NCBI GenBank assembly: GCA_966430775.1
Contig: CBJMMB010000001.1
Coordinates: forward strand, 41,093-105,092
Source: Dyella_B sp966430775
GTDB taxonomy: Bacteria > Pseudomonadota > Gammaproteobacteria > Xanthomonadales > Rhodanobacteraceae
Direction: 5' to 3'
DNA: 64,000 nucleotides
Within the stretch, counting starts at the first letter, position 1; the number at the start of each line of letters is the position of its first letter. Of the stretch, positions 42,801-50,811 are shown one piece after another. A program made the position numbers and the translations under genes. The notes below the pieces were generated by a model. It saw only the letters and a list, made by a program, of their open reading frames with translations. It had not been told where the DNA came from and did no database searches.

Positions 42801-43821
42801 GGGCTACAGCTACGGCCCGCCGCTGATCATCAAGACGCGCAAATACGGCTGGGTGGTCGCCATGACCTCCGGCTACAACAACACCGGCGGCACGCTCGCA
42901 GGCCACGGCATTTTATACATCTTGAACATCAAGACCGGCGCGATCCTGCAGAAGATCGATACCGGCGTGGGCAGTGCGACTTCGCCGGCCGGCCTGACGC
43001 AAGCCACCGCGTTCACGCAGGACGTCACCGACGGCACGGTCGACCAGATCTACGCCGGTGATCTCTTGGGCAACGTGTGGCGTTTCGACCTGACCGAAGC
43101 GGCGGTGGATTCGTCCGGCATCGCAACCGGTGATTATCCCTCGCCGACGCTGTTCGCCACGCTTACCGATCCCTCCGGCAAAGCGCAGCCGATCACCACT
43201 GCGCCGCGCGTGGAAGAAAGCCTGAGTTCCAACGGCCTTTCCATCCTGCGCTGGGTATTCGTGGGTACGGGTAAATTCCTCGACATCACCGACCTTACCG
43301 ATACACAGCAGCAAACCATGTACGCGTTGCGCGACGGTTCCGGCAGCACGCCTTCCACATCGGGATTGCCGCTGAAGCGTGGGGCGTTGACGGCAGTCAC
43401 CGATCTCACGCAAGGCACTACCGTCTCGGACAGCTCGACCGGTTGGTACTACGACCTCACCGGCTCGGCCGGCGGCAACAATGGCGGCACCGAGCGCATC
43501 GTGGTGGCACCGGCAGCGGCCACCGGCTTGAACATCGTGGCGTGGACCACGGTGATTCCTTCCAGCGACCCATGCTCGCTGCAAGGCGCGCTGTACGCCA
43601 CCAACTATTCGGGCGCATCGGTATTGATGAGCGGCGGCAGCACCGTGAAATACCTCACCACCTCGGCCGCACCCACCGGCGTGCAGTTGCTGCAAAACAC
43701 CGACGGCACCGTCACGGTCGCATCCAGCACCTCGGCCGGCGTGACCACCTTCAAGGCGGTGAACAAGAACAACAACAGCAACCTGGTTCATCGCGTGAAC
43801 TGGCGCGAGGTGCTCAACTGA
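39844..43821 (+). CDS. pilY1: Pilus tip adhesin PilY1, copy 2
   Basis: 1325 residues from the ATG before LKTLRHIRLNARLLA; a longer upstream frame overlaps pilX and lacks a signal sequence. The signal peptide ends near TGASA. It keeps the DVNGDG calcium-like loop (near residue 582), LRGDKSNES and the propeller blocks (VVYVGANDGMMHAFEAD, GDLLGNVWRFDL). Overall very close to copy 1 in the C-terminal half, with many substitutions and small indels in the N-terminal third and near the end (AAPTGVQLLQNTDGTV). It would form an alternative pilus tip. Confidence 0.9.
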   Translation: MLKTLRHIRLNARLLACMMALTASTGASATTLSDTPVYSTSNVPANLMLALSVEYPTGTVAAYTDSNNTTYAAGTTYLGYFDPAKCYDYSSTTGTGYFVPVSTTSDHTCSGHWSGNMLNWALMTSLDEFRQALTGGNRSVDTTSKTVLKRSNLNASQSNINNFPDKTIGTSLNVSPSTVIGDSTYSSLNTVYLRSYGQGSTFIISNNSSFTSDNKGNLATTYNAQVQVCVTGMLESNCNSAHNAADYIGAGKYDKPEGLIQQNYTKIRVGASAYAFLKGNSQPNGAVRALLRDNGPTTYNGYGARQTNTYSEWDASTGIFVTNPDAADSTYATAPGGTNFTDSGTINYLNKFGYSGSYEQYDNVSDLYWATLAYYMQVPLDSTYTTGLSSSNSTDSTFPVFTGVPAKSSSNPTVNDPIQYTCQNNAIVTIGDSHTWLDSAVPSSGPGTGLAPLKAGGTVGTALDASSYVTQLGNLPLIEAQGTTAASKTMAQYMGVTSLGSTYEIQGSQMATYNMAGLAYYAHINDIRADISGNQKVTSYIVDVLEPGTYDGSSGHPTYNPGKSGAGPNMYWLAAKYGGFNDVNGDGTPANMLTWHTNSTTASAKNLRPDNYFPGNQPSLIQSGLQQIFNNVASTASQSGSGLSVNSSHGLSNVTAGAAPYYAPVAGFPAYTTQYTPVTWTGDVAGFIATTATGSDVTAASGSTPWHAQLQLDTLTQTATSSKSSTLGWSTGRRIVTWNGSKGVPFRYSSLSSTEQGIVDQTGSGSQFVDYLRGDKSNESTLFRTRTHILGDIVNSAAVLVQGALSTSYSETNNPGYATFSSNVAGRQPVVYVGANDGMMHAFEADFLSPTSTNSVTGGGSELFAYVPSMLFNGPNNTPLVDGLPALANLDGVSTNNFSHHYYVDATPQVADVDFTYTSDGTANPSTTAKTADWHTILVGGLGKGGKGIYALDVTNVPAAADTTSSSTVETSQASKVLWEFTEADMGYSYGPPLIIKTRKYGWVVAMTSGYNNTGGTLAGHGILYILNIKTGAILQKIDTGVGSATSPAGLTQATAFTQDVTDGTVDQIYAGDLLGNVWRFDLTEAAVDSSGIATGDYPSPTLFATLTDPSGKAQPITTAPRVEESLSSNGLSILRWVFVGTGKFLDITDLTDTQQQTMYALRDGSGSTPSTSGLPLKRGALTAVTDLTQGTTVSDSSTGWYYDLTGSAGGNNGGTERIVVAPAAATGLNIVAWTTVIPSSDPCSLQGALYATNYSGASVLMSGGSTVKYLTTSAAPTGVQLLQNTDGTVTVASSTSAGVTTFKAVNKNNNSNLVHRVNWREVLN

Positions 43822-43853
43822 GCCGCGCAACGGGCGCCTTGGACGGAAGCGTT

Positions 43854-43930
43854 GTAGGTTGGGTTAGCGCAGCGTAACCCAACGATATCGCCGGAATAAG
43901 TTGGGTTACGCTGCGCTAACCCAACCTACG
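43854..43930. repeat. Paired GTTGGGTTAGCGCAGCGTAA palindromes after pilY1 copy 2
   Basis: GTAGGTTGGGTTAGCGCAGC and its inverse copy, about 20 bases apart, forming a large inverted repeat of 77 bases. A nearly identical element is at 56712, and part copies are at 59499 and 63893. It could end the pilus operon transcript. Confidence 0.78.
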
Positions 43931-44109
43931 ACACCGTCGCCACCTCGCGCGGAATGTGCGCAGCAAGATGGCCCAACCGAACAGGGATTTGTCCCCGCAC
44001 GCCATGGGCATGGCGGGACGCTCCGGACACACTGCAGTGGCATCCGCGTGATGCTGTTGGGCGCGATGTTCCCAGTGTCGACGTCAATCAGTAACGGTTC
44101 GTGGCATGC

Positions 44110-44198
44110 ACAACGGCTGACTTTCCTCCCTTTGTGGCCGTTGTCCGACTCGCGGCGTCGGAGATGTATCCGCCCACATCTCCGGCGCCGTTTTTTTT
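44110..44198 (+). ncRNA. Candidate small RNA with C-rich loops and a strong terminator
   Basis: Two hairpins in a row: ACAACGGC / GCCGTTGT (44,110-44,117 and 44,137-44,144) with a loop holding TTTCCTCCCTTT, then the terminator stem. Unpaired CCTCC is complementary to Shine-Dalgarno sequences, as in C-rich-loop small RNAs such as sX13 of Xanthomonas. No open frame of note lies here. The 5' end is unknown and may be further left. This could instead be the end of the pilus operon message. Confidence 0.35.
44154..44198 (+). terminator. Strong intrinsic terminator, plus strand
   Basis: GGCGTCGGAGATGT, an eight-base loop, ACATCTCCGGCGCC, then G and eight T. The 14-base stem has one G-U pair. It lies about 330 bases after pilY1 copy 2, far for that gene, which is why a separate short transcript is suspected. 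Confidence 0.85.
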
Positions 44199-44230
44199 GA
44201 GTTCTGTCATCTGCAGCGCGTGCGGACGCC

Positions 44231-44521
44231 TCATTCCCTTACCGGAGGCCACCGTCGCGACGTGTGGACCAATGCCAGCACCCATACCGTGTCTTCGTCG
44301 CTCGCGATCTCGTAGATCAGGCGATAGTTCTCATGCGGCGTCAATTCGCGGGTGCCCGGGATTCTGCCTGCAGGACCTAGCCTGGGAAATTGCGCGAGTG
44401 ACGCGACCGATTCGCTGAAAAGCTGGTCCATCTGCGCAGCCGCTGCCGGGTTGTCGATGGCGATATAGTCCCAGATGTCGATGCGGTCCTGCTCGGCCTC
44501 AGGTGTCCAACGAACTCTCAC
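44231..44521 (-). CDS. RelE/ParE-family toxin
   Basis: 96 residues of the ParE type: VRWTPEAEQDRIDIWDYIA at the N-terminus, FPRLGPAGRIPGTRELTPHENYRLIYEI in the middle (split near 48-75), and VLALVHTSRRWP at the end. ParE toxins poison DNA gyrase, RelE toxins cut mRNA; the WDYIA and LVHTSRRWP ends point to the ParE side. The ATG overlaps the antitoxin stop by four bases. Confidence 0.82.
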   Translation of the reverse strand: MRVRWTPEAEQDRIDIWDYIAIDNPAAAAQMDQLFSESVASLAQFPRLGPAGRIPGTRELTPHENYRLIYEIASDEDTVWVLALVHTSRRWPPVRE

Positions 44522-44793
44522 TTCTTGCCTGACACCTTTGCTCGCCGTGCAGCAAACTTCGCTTCAACCTCATCATTGGACCGGCCACGACCGGCCTTCA
44601 CGGAGGCTCGGGCCACTTCGACCTTGCGTTGCAGGAATTCGTCGTGCTCCCGCGCCTGACGTTGACGCTGCACGAACTCGCGCATGAGCTCCCGCATGAC
44701 TTGCGAGGCGGGACGATGCGCCGCCTCGGCTTCGGCCATGAACTGGTCACGTAGTTCGGGCTCCAGCTTCATGGTGAAAACGGCTTCTTTCAT
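44518..44793 (-). CDS. Ribbon-helix-helix antitoxin of the ParDE-like pair
   Basis: 91 residues. A CopG/ParD-like ribbon-helix-helix region at 3-40 (EAVFTMKLEPELRDQFMAEA, then PASQVMRELMREFV) binds the operon operator as a dimer; the charged C-terminal tail would wrap the toxin. The ATG before KEAVF was chosen because the fold starts there. It precedes the toxin gene, as is usual for ParDE. Confidence 0.8.
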   Translation of the reverse strand: MKEAVFTMKLEPELRDQFMAEAEAAHRPASQVMRELMREFVQRQRQAREHDEFLQRKVEVARASVKAGRGRSNDEVEAKFAARRAKVSGKK

Positions 44794-44892
44794 GGCGCCC
44801 CCACAGGGATTTTCGGTACTGACGTGGTACATACCTTATCATTACCGACCATCCTAAGCGACTTCCGCCGCGAAACATCTCAAGATGCGCAC

Positions 44893-44928
44893 AAAAAACG
44901 CCGGTGCAGCGATCCCGCTACACCGGCG
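44893..44928 (-). terminator. Intrinsic terminator of the xyl-GH43 transcript
   Basis: Read leftwards: CGCCGGTGTAGCG, loop GGAT, CGCTGCACCGGCG, then six T. The 13-base stem has one G-U pair. It is placed to stop transcription from the GH43/xyl side before the toxin-antitoxin genes. Confidence 0.82.
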
Positions 44929-45113
44929 CCGTCCAAATAACGGCACCAGGGGTTGGCATACCGTTACTTGCACTCCTCGATCCACGATTTGTCTGGGGTG
45001 GATGACGAGGTGAAAAGGTAAGGCCTGATGCGCGATGTGAGGAGGGCCAGAGTGGTCCAACAAACTGTAGGAATGGGCCAACTGTTCAGTGATATGCAAA
45101 ACGCGTAGGTTGG

Positions 45114-45178
45114 GGTGCGAACCCCAACATCGTGATCCGCATCGAGATGGCGACGTTGGGTTTGCACCCCAACCTACG
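45114..45178. repeat. Paired GTTGGGG palindromes after the GH43 gene
   Basis: CGTAGGTTGGGGTGCGAACC on the left and the inverted partner ending CCAACCTACG directly at the GH43 stop. The right unit has lost one G of the stem. Same family as 23843 and 26945. Confidence 0.75.
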
Positions 45179-46789
45179 TTAGGAGATGGCGCGGTAGGTG
45201 AAATCCCTGATCCGAATGCTGCCTTTGTTCGCGCTGTAGATGCCGACCTTCAGGCTAAGAAAGCCACCGAACACATTGTGGTGCATACCGGAGGTTTCCA
45301 TGCGCAGGCCGTGCAGCACCCAGGTTTTGCCACCGTCGTGCGAGTAGTGCCAGGTCACCACGTTGTTGTCGTTCGTCAGCCGGATGCGCACGCTGGAGGT
45401 GGGCATCGCCTGTTGCATCCAGGCCAGTTCGTCGGCGTATTCGAAGGTCTTCATGTGCTGCGGCGTAAAGCCCACGCCCACGAAGGCCTTGTGGTTATAA
45501 AACAGCAATACGCCGCCTTCGGCATCATCGAGCAAATCGAGGGTGACTTCCGCTACGTAGCTGCGATCACCCACCAGGCAGGTCAGCGGCGAGCTGTCCG
45601 CAGGTGATTGGCCTTTGGCGGCCAGCAGCAGCGCGCCCTTCTCATGTTGCACCCGCTCCATGTCGCCAAGTGCAGGCTGAAACAGGCTCCACTGCAGGCC
45701 GAACTTGTTGCGCGTGAAGTCATCCGATAAGGCGAATCCCGACGCGCTGCGCTTGCCGCCCTTGGGCGCCGGTAGCGGCCTGGAAAGATCGCCGCCCTTG
45801 GCGCGGAACCAGCCATCGGTGGTCCACTCGATCGGTTCCAGCAGCGTCTGTCGCCCCAACGTGCGAAAGCCGTTTTCGTAGCCGTGATAGACCATCCACC
45901 AGTCACCGGCCGGCCCTTCCACCAGCGACGCGTGTCCGCGCGACCACCATGGTTCCGCCACGCTGGTGGTGCGCACCAGCGGATTGTGCGGGCAGTGTTC
46001 CCACGGACCGTGGATGGATTTGGAGCGCGCCGCAATCACCATATGGCTGGTCGGCGGTCCTGCCGTGCCGCCCACGGCGGTGATCAAATAGAACCATTCG
46101 CCATGGCGCAGCAGCTTCGGCCCTTCCGGCGCGAAATCCTCCACCACCCAATCGTCCGGATAACGCCACGGGCTATAGGCCGGTTCCAGCGCACCATCCG
46201 TGGCGAGGCCATTATCGGCAAGGCGGATCTTGCGGATGCCGTTGACGAACAGATAGCGCTTGCCGTCTTCGCCCACGACGTGTCCGGGATCGATACAGCC
46301 GGAAATTTTCAGATCGATAGGATCGCTCCACGGCCCGTGGATATCGTCCGCCCAGATCACGTAGATCGACCACGGCTGTCCCTGCGGAGCCGCGGGAATG
46401 TAGATGAAATAGCGGCCGTTGTGCTTGCACAGATCGACCGCGAACACGGTTCCGATGGACTTGCTCAGTGCAGCGGTGATCGGTGACCAGTTCAGCAGAT
46501 CGGTGGAATGCCAGATCACGATGCCTGGATAGGCATCGAACGGCGTGAACGTCATGTAGTAGTCGCTGCCGTCCTTGAGGATGGTGGGATCGGGATGATC
46601 GCCGGCGACGATGGGGTTGAGGTAGGTGCCGTTACCGAGATCGGCCTTTCGCTGATTTTCGGGGCCGTGCGCCCATGCGGGCGATTTTTCCGCGCATGCG
46701 TTCGATGGCATCGCCTTTAAGGCAAAGGGCGCGGAAGCTGCACCAGCGGCAAGCAACTTGAAAGCGTTACGGCGAGAGGTATCCACCAT
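45179..46789 (-). CDS. Exported GH43-family glycosidase (xylosidase/arabinofuranosidase type)
   Basis: 536 residues from the ATG before VDTSRRNAF. The N-terminus has a twin-arginine signal (TSRRNAFKLLAAGAASAP), so the folded enzyme goes out by Tat. Catalytic domain: a five-bladed propeller with NPIVAGDHPDPTIL (general base Asp), SGCIDPGHVV (pKa-tuning Asp) and VVEDFAPEGPKLL (general acid Glu near 200). The C-terminal 190 residues are a beta-sandwich of the GH43 accessory type. The enzyme would release xylose or arabinose from oligosaccharides in the periplasm, feeding the importers next door. It lies about 90 bases after xylH with a palindrome between, and is the last gene of the operon. Confidence 0.83.
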   Translation of the reverse strand: MVDTSRRNAFKLLAAGAASAPFALKAMPSNACAEKSPAWAHGPENQRKADLGNGTYLNPIVAGDHPDPTILKDGSDYYMTFTPFDAYPGIVIWHSTDLLNWSPITAALSKSIGTVFAVDLCKHNGRYFIYIPAAPQGQPWSIYVIWADDIHGPWSDPIDLKISGCIDPGHVVGEDGKRYLFVNGIRKIRLADNGLATDGALEPAYSPWRYPDDWVVEDFAPEGPKLLRHGEWFYLITAVGGTAGPPTSHMVIAARSKSIHGPWEHCPHNPLVRTTSVAEPWWSRGHASLVEGPAGDWWMVYHGYENGFRTLGRQTLLEPIEWTTDGWFRAKGGDLSRPLPAPKGGKRSASGFALSDDFTRNKFGLQWSLFQPALGDMERVQHEKGALLLAAKGQSPADSSPLTCLVGDRSYVAEVTLDLLDDAEGGVLLFYNHKAFVGVGFTPQHMKTFEYADELAWMQQAMPTSSVRIRLTNDNNVVTWHYSHDGGKTWVLHGLRMETSGMHHNVFGGFLSLKVGIYSANKGSIRIRDFTYRAIS

Positions 46790-46800
46790 GTCGTAGCCTT

Positions 46801-46875
46801 GTAGGTTGGGGTGCAAACCCCAACACCGTGATCCTCATCTAGATGGCGACGTTGTGGTTTGCACCCCAACCCACG
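46801..46875. repeat. Paired GTTGGGG palindromes between xylH and the GH43 gene
   Basis: GTAGGTTGGGGTGCAAACCC and an inverted, slightly damaged partner ending ACCCCAACCCACG. Its inner spacer (CGTGATCCTCATCTAGATGG region) resembles that of the copy at 45114, so the two may be recent copies flanking the GH43 gene. Confidence 0.75.
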
Positions 46876-46879
46876 AGAG

Positions 46880-48022
46880 TCAGTCGCGCTTGGTGCCCGA
46901 CAGCACGTCCACCCACACCGCGATCACCAGGATCGAACCCTTCACGATCAACTGCCAGTAATTGTCGACGTCCATCATCGACATGCCGTTGTCGAGGCTC
47001 GCCATCACCAGTGCGCCGATCAGCGCGCCATGCACCGTACCGGCGCCGCCGCGCATGGACGCGCCACCGATAAAGCACGCTGCGATCGCATCGAGTTCAC
47101 CGTTGGTACCGGCCGAAGGCGAACCCGCAGCCAGGCGTGCGGTATTGATGATGCCGGCGAACGCGCACATCAAACCCATCAATGCAAACACCACCATCTT
47201 CACGCCGGCGACGTCGATGCCGGAAAGGCGGCTCGCTTCCATATTGCCGCCCACCGCGTAGATGTGCCGGCCGAACACGGTCTGCGTGGCGATATAGGTG
47301 AAGATCGCCAGCAGCGCGAGCAGGATCATCACCGGCAGCGGTACGCCGTTGTAGCGATTGAGCATCACCAGGAAGCCGGCCATCACCGCGCCGATCGCGA
47401 TCAGCTTGAGCGTATCGCGCCACGCCGCCGATTGCGGAATCGAGAGGGCCGCACGCCGCTTGCGGCGCATCGCCGTCATCGCGACCAGCGCAACGAAGAT
47501 GATCGCCGCCAGCCAATTCGACAGCGTCGGATTCACGTAACCCTGCGCGAGGTAGACCATGTCCGCCGGCACCGGCGCGATGGTGGCGCCATGCGTAATA
47601 CCCTGCAGCACACCGCGGAACGCCAGCATGCCGCCCAGGCCGACGATGAACGACGGCACGCGCAGGCGCGTCACGATAAAGCCGTTGAGCAGTCCCGCCA
47701 CAAGACCGAGCAGCAGCACCACGATCACGGTAGGCCACGAGCCCCATCCCAGATTCACCGTCATCACCGCGGCGATACCGCCGAGCAAGCCAAGCAGTGA
47801 GCCGACGGACAGATCGATCTCCCCGGCGATGATCACGAACACCATGCCGCAGGCGAGCATGCCGGTGATCGAGGTCTGTCGCAGCAGGTTGGAAAGATTG
47901 CGCGAGCTGATGAAGGCGCCATCGGTGGCGATGTGGAAGAAGACCCAGATGACGGCCAATGCCAGCAGCAGCGCCAGGATCTTGTAGCGGACAAATAGGG
48001 CTCGGAATTCTTGTGCACGCAT
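46880..48022 (-). CDS. xylH: Xylose ABC transporter permease XylH
   Basis: 380 residues with about ten membrane helices. MVFVIIAGEIDLSVGS near residue 60 is the signature of sugar permeases of the RbsC/XylH group, and the long loop around MRRKRRAALSIP near 185 is typical of XylH (longer than AraH or RbsC). FGRHIYAVGGNMEASRLSGI near 255 is the site that touches the ATPase. It carries xylose across the inner membrane with XylF and XylG. Between it and xylG lies a composite REP-like element. Confidence 0.92.
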   Translation of the reverse strand: MRAQEFRALFVRYKILALLLALAVIWVFFHIATDGAFISSRNLSNLLRQTSITGMLACGMVFVIIAGEIDLSVGSLLGLLGGIAAVMTVNLGWGSWPTVIVVLLLGLVAGLLNGFIVTRLRVPSFIVGLGGMLAFRGVLQGITHGATIAPVPADMVYLAQGYVNPTLSNWLAAIIFVALVAMTAMRRKRRAALSIPQSAAWRDTLKLIAIGAVMAGFLVMLNRYNGVPLPVMILLALLAIFTYIATQTVFGRHIYAVGGNMEASRLSGIDVAGVKMVVFALMGLMCAFAGIINTARLAAGSPSAGTNGELDAIAACFIGGASMRGGAGTVHGALIGALVMASLDNGMSMMDVDNYWQLIVKGSILVIAVWVDVLSGTKRD

Positions 48023-48092
48023 GGTTGGAGCTCGCGGTCCTTATTGATTTCACTCAAGCCAGTTACTGACTAAAAGGCTTGTTCGAAGCGTT

Positions 48093-48213
48093 CGTCATTC
48101 CGGCGAAAGCCGGAATCAAGGTCAAATGCGCGTCCGAAGGACACGATATGTTTTTATGTTGAGTGCTACGCACAACGTATTGAAACTGGATTCCGGCCTT
48201 CGCCGGAATGACG
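48093..48213. repeat. Long composite REP-like element between xylG and xylH
   Basis: CGTCATTCCGGCGAAAGCCGG and the inverted CCGGCCTTCGCCGGAATGACG at the ends. The spacer contains TTTATGTTGAGTGCTACGCA, the inverse of the spacer in the copies at 50812 and 56573. Confidence 0.82.
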
Positions 48214-48249
48214 ACAAGGCAAGATTGCGCATTTCCGAGTCATAGATAC

Positions 48250-49782
48250 CTAAGCCCTCTTCGCCTGCGGAATCGCCGCCGCCATCACCTGTTCCTGCGT
48301 CAGCCCCTCATTGGGCAGATCCGCACACAAGCGCCCCTCGCCCATCACCAGCACGCGGTCGCTCGTACCGAGAATCTCAGGCAGCTCGGAAGAAACCAGG
48401 ATGATCGAGATGCCCTCTTTCGCCAGCTCGAAGATCAGCCGATAAATGTCCGCCTTGGCGCCGACGTCCACGCCGCGCGTGGGTTCGTCGAGAATCAGGA
48501 TGCGCGGCCGCGTCAGCAGCATGCGGGAGAACAAGGCCTTCTGCTGGTTGCCGCCCGAGAGATTGGCGATCGGCATTGAAGCGTTCGCCGCCTTGATGTG
48601 CATCGACGCGATTTGCGCCTCGGCCACGGTCCATTCGCGTCCGCTGTCCACGTGGCCCGCACTGGCGTAATGCTGCAAGGTCGCCAGGGTGATGTTCTTG
48701 TCCACGCCCAGCAGCGGCACGATGCCGTAGCGCTTGCGATCTTCCGACACCAGCCCTAAGCCGGCGCGGATCGCATCGCGCGGCGAGCGGATGCGCAGCG
48801 GCTTGCCGTCCAGATACAGCTCGGCCTGGCTGCGGCCGGGATAGGCGCCGAAGATCGCGCTGACCAGTTCGGTGCGGCCGGCGCCGACCAGGCCGGCGAT
48901 GCCGAGAATCTCGCCCTTGCGCAGCGAGAACGAAACATCCTTCACGCGCTGGCGCGACGGATCAGTGACGTCGTAGCAGGTGACGTGCCGCGCTTCAAAC
49001 ACCACCTCGCCGATCTCGTGCGCCACCTTCGGGTACAGCGTTTCCAGCCGACGGCCTACCATCATGGCGATGATGCTGTCTTCGTCCAGCTCGCTCATCG
49101 GCTTGGTGGCGACGTGCTTGCCATCGCGGATCACGCTGACGGTGTCGCAGATGCGCGCCACTTCGTCCAGCTTGTGCGAGATGTAGATGCAGGCGATGCC
49201 GCGCTGCTTGAGGCGCTCGATGATACCGAGCAGCACGTCGGTTTCTTTCGAGGACAGTGACGAGGTCGGCTCGTCGAAGATCAGCAGCCGCGCGTCCTTG
49301 GCCAGCGCCTTGGCGATCTCGAACAGCTGCTGATGACCGCCGCCGAACGCCTTCACCGGTAGCGCGACGTTCACGTCATCGAGCTGCAATTCCTTCAGCA
49401 GCGTGTGCGCACGCGCATACATGGACTCGTAATCCATGCGTCCGCCCGGCAAGGTCAGCTCGTTGCCGAGAAACAGGTTCTCGACCACGGAAAGCTCCGG
49501 CACCAGCATCAGCTCCTGATGGATGATGACGATGCCGGCCTGCTCGCTGTCACGCACCGAACGCGCCTGCAACGGCTTGCCCTGCCAGCGGATCTCGCCT
49601 TCCCAGGTGCCGTACGGATAGACGCCCGACAGCACTTTCATCAAGGTGGACTTGCCGGCGCCGTTCTCGCCGCACAGCCCCAGGCATTCGCCGGGGCGCA
49701 CCTGCAGGTCGATGCCGTCCAGCGCGTACACGCCGCCGAACGCTTTACGGATGCCCCGCATTTCGAACAGGTAATCGCTCAT
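48250..49782 (-). CDS. xylG: Xylose ABC transporter ATP-binding protein XylG
   Basis: 510 residues with two ABC modules. Module 1: Walker A GENGAGKST near 38-46, Walker B LLIFDEPTSSL; its signature reads FGGGHQQLFEIAKAL instead of the usual LSxGxQQ, a noticeable variant. Module 2: GLVGAGRTELV near 297 in place of Walker A, as in sugar importers of this class, then LSGGNQQKALFSR and ILILDEPTRGVDVGA. It powers xylose uptake from the cytoplasmic side. It starts ten bases after the xylF stop. Confidence 0.93.
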   Translation of the reverse strand: MSDYLFEMRGIRKAFGGVYALDGIDLQVRPGECLGLCGENGAGKSTLMKVLSGVYPYGTWEGEIRWQGKPLQARSVRDSEQAGIVIIHQELMLVPELSVVENLFLGNELTLPGGRMDYESMYARAHTLLKELQLDDVNVALPVKAFGGGHQQLFEIAKALAKDARLLIFDEPTSSLSSKETDVLLGIIERLKQRGIACIYISHKLDEVARICDTVSVIRDGKHVATKPMSELDEDSIIAMMVGRRLETLYPKVAHEIGEVVFEARHVTCYDVTDPSRQRVKDVSFSLRKGEILGIAGLVGAGRTELVSAIFGAYPGRSQAELYLDGKPLRIRSPRDAIRAGLGLVSEDRKRYGIVPLLGVDKNITLATLQHYASAGHVDSGREWTVAEAQIASMHIKAANASMPIANLSGGNQQKALFSRMLLTRPRILILDEPTRGVDVGAKADIYRLIFELAKEGISIILVSSELPEILGTSDRVLVMGEGRLCADLPNEGLTQEQVMAAAIPQAKRA

Positions 49783-49792
49783 GCTGGTCGAC

Positions 49793-50794
49793 TCAGTGGC
49801 CGTAGATCTGGGTGTGCGTGTAGAAGCCGTCGCGAATCACGACGTCCACGTTCTGCTGCGTCAGCAGGATGGGATCGAGCAGAACCGTGTTGACGTCCTT
49901 GCTGCCGTTGTTGAGGGTGGTGGTGTATTTCGGTTTTTCGTCGCGCACCAGTTCCACCGCAAGCTCTGCGGCTTGCGTGGCGATCTGCTTGATCGGCTTG
50001 TAGACCGTCATCGCCTGCGTACCATCGATCACGCGCTTGACCGCGGCCAAGTCCGCATCCTGCCCCGACACCGGCACCTTGCCGGCCAGGCCTTGCGCGG
50101 CCAGCGCCTGGATCGCGCCGCCGGCGGTGCCGTCGTTGGAGGCGACCACGCCTTGAATGTTGTTGGCGTTGGCGGTCAGCGCATCTTCGACGATGCGCAG
50201 CGCCTTGGATGCATCCCAGTCCGGCGTCCACTGCTGGCCGACGATCTTGATCGCGCCGCTGTCGATCGCCGGCTGCAGGATTTTCATCTGGCCCTGGCGG
50301 ATGATCTTGGCGTTGTTGTCGGTGGGCGAACCGCCGAGCAGGAAATAGTTGCCCTTGGGCGCCCGGTTCAACACGCCCTGCGCCTGCAGCTCGCCGACGC
50401 GCTCGTTGTCGAAGGTGATGTAGGCATCGACGTTGGCGTTGAGGATCAGGCGATCGTAGGACACCACCTTGATGCCGTTGCGCTCGGCCTCGGCCACCAC
50501 GTTGCTGAGCACCTTGGAGTTGAACGGCACGATCACCAGCACGTCCACTTCGCGCGCGATCAGGTTTTCCAACTGCGCCACCTGGCGCTCTTCACTCGCA
50601 TCGGCCGATTGCACGTAGACCTTGGCGCCGAGCTTGGTGGCGGCGGCGACGAAGTAGTCGCGGTCGTGCGCCCAGCGTTCGAGGCGCAGGTCGTCGATGG
50701 AGAAGCCGATAACGGGGTGTTCTTTGCTGGCGTGGGCTACGGAACAGCCAACGAGCATGGCGGCCAGCGCAAGATACTTGCCCACCGCGGCCAT
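49793..50794 (-). CDS. xylF: Xylose-binding periplasmic protein XylF
   Basis: 333 residues from the ATG before AAVGKYLALAAMLVG. The signal peptide ends at SVAHA; the mature protein begins SKEHPVIGFSIDDLRLERW, as in XylF. Further family blocks: VIVPFNSKVLS near 95, VVSYDRLILNANVDAYITFDN near 118 and GQDADLAAVKRVIDGTQAMTV near 245. It binds D-xylose in the periplasm. An upstream open frame runs through the REP-like element and is not coding. GGAAGGG precedes the ATG. Confidence 0.93.
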   Translation of the reverse strand: MAAVGKYLALAAMLVGCSVAHASKEHPVIGFSIDDLRLERWAHDRDYFVAAATKLGAKVYVQSADASEERQVAQLENLIAREVDVLVIVPFNSKVLSNVVAEAERNGIKVVSYDRLILNANVDAYITFDNERVGELQAQGVLNRAPKGNYFLLGGSPTDNNAKIIRQGQMKILQPAIDSGAIKIVGQQWTPDWDASKALRIVEDALTANANNIQGVVASNDGTAGGAIQALAAQGLAGKVPVSGQDADLAAVKRVIDGTQAMTVYKPIKQIATQAAELAVELVRDEKPKYTTTLNNGSKDVNTVLLDPILLTQQNVDVVIRDGFYTHTQIYGH

Positions 50795-50811
50795 GCCCTT
50801 CCGTGCCTCAC

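Larger units (their letters stand above)
44794..45178. other. Gap between the toxin-antitoxin pair and the GH43 gene
   Basis: About 385 bases with the antitoxin promoter at its left end, a minus-strand terminator and a paired palindrome listed separately. No gene is supported. Confidence 0.5.

Noticed and set aside
27454..43821. Assembly artefact as the cause of the doubled pilus operon
   Set aside because: The two copies differ at many amino acid positions, have indels, and are separated by a unique lipoprotein gene, so they are not a collapsed or repeated read artefact.
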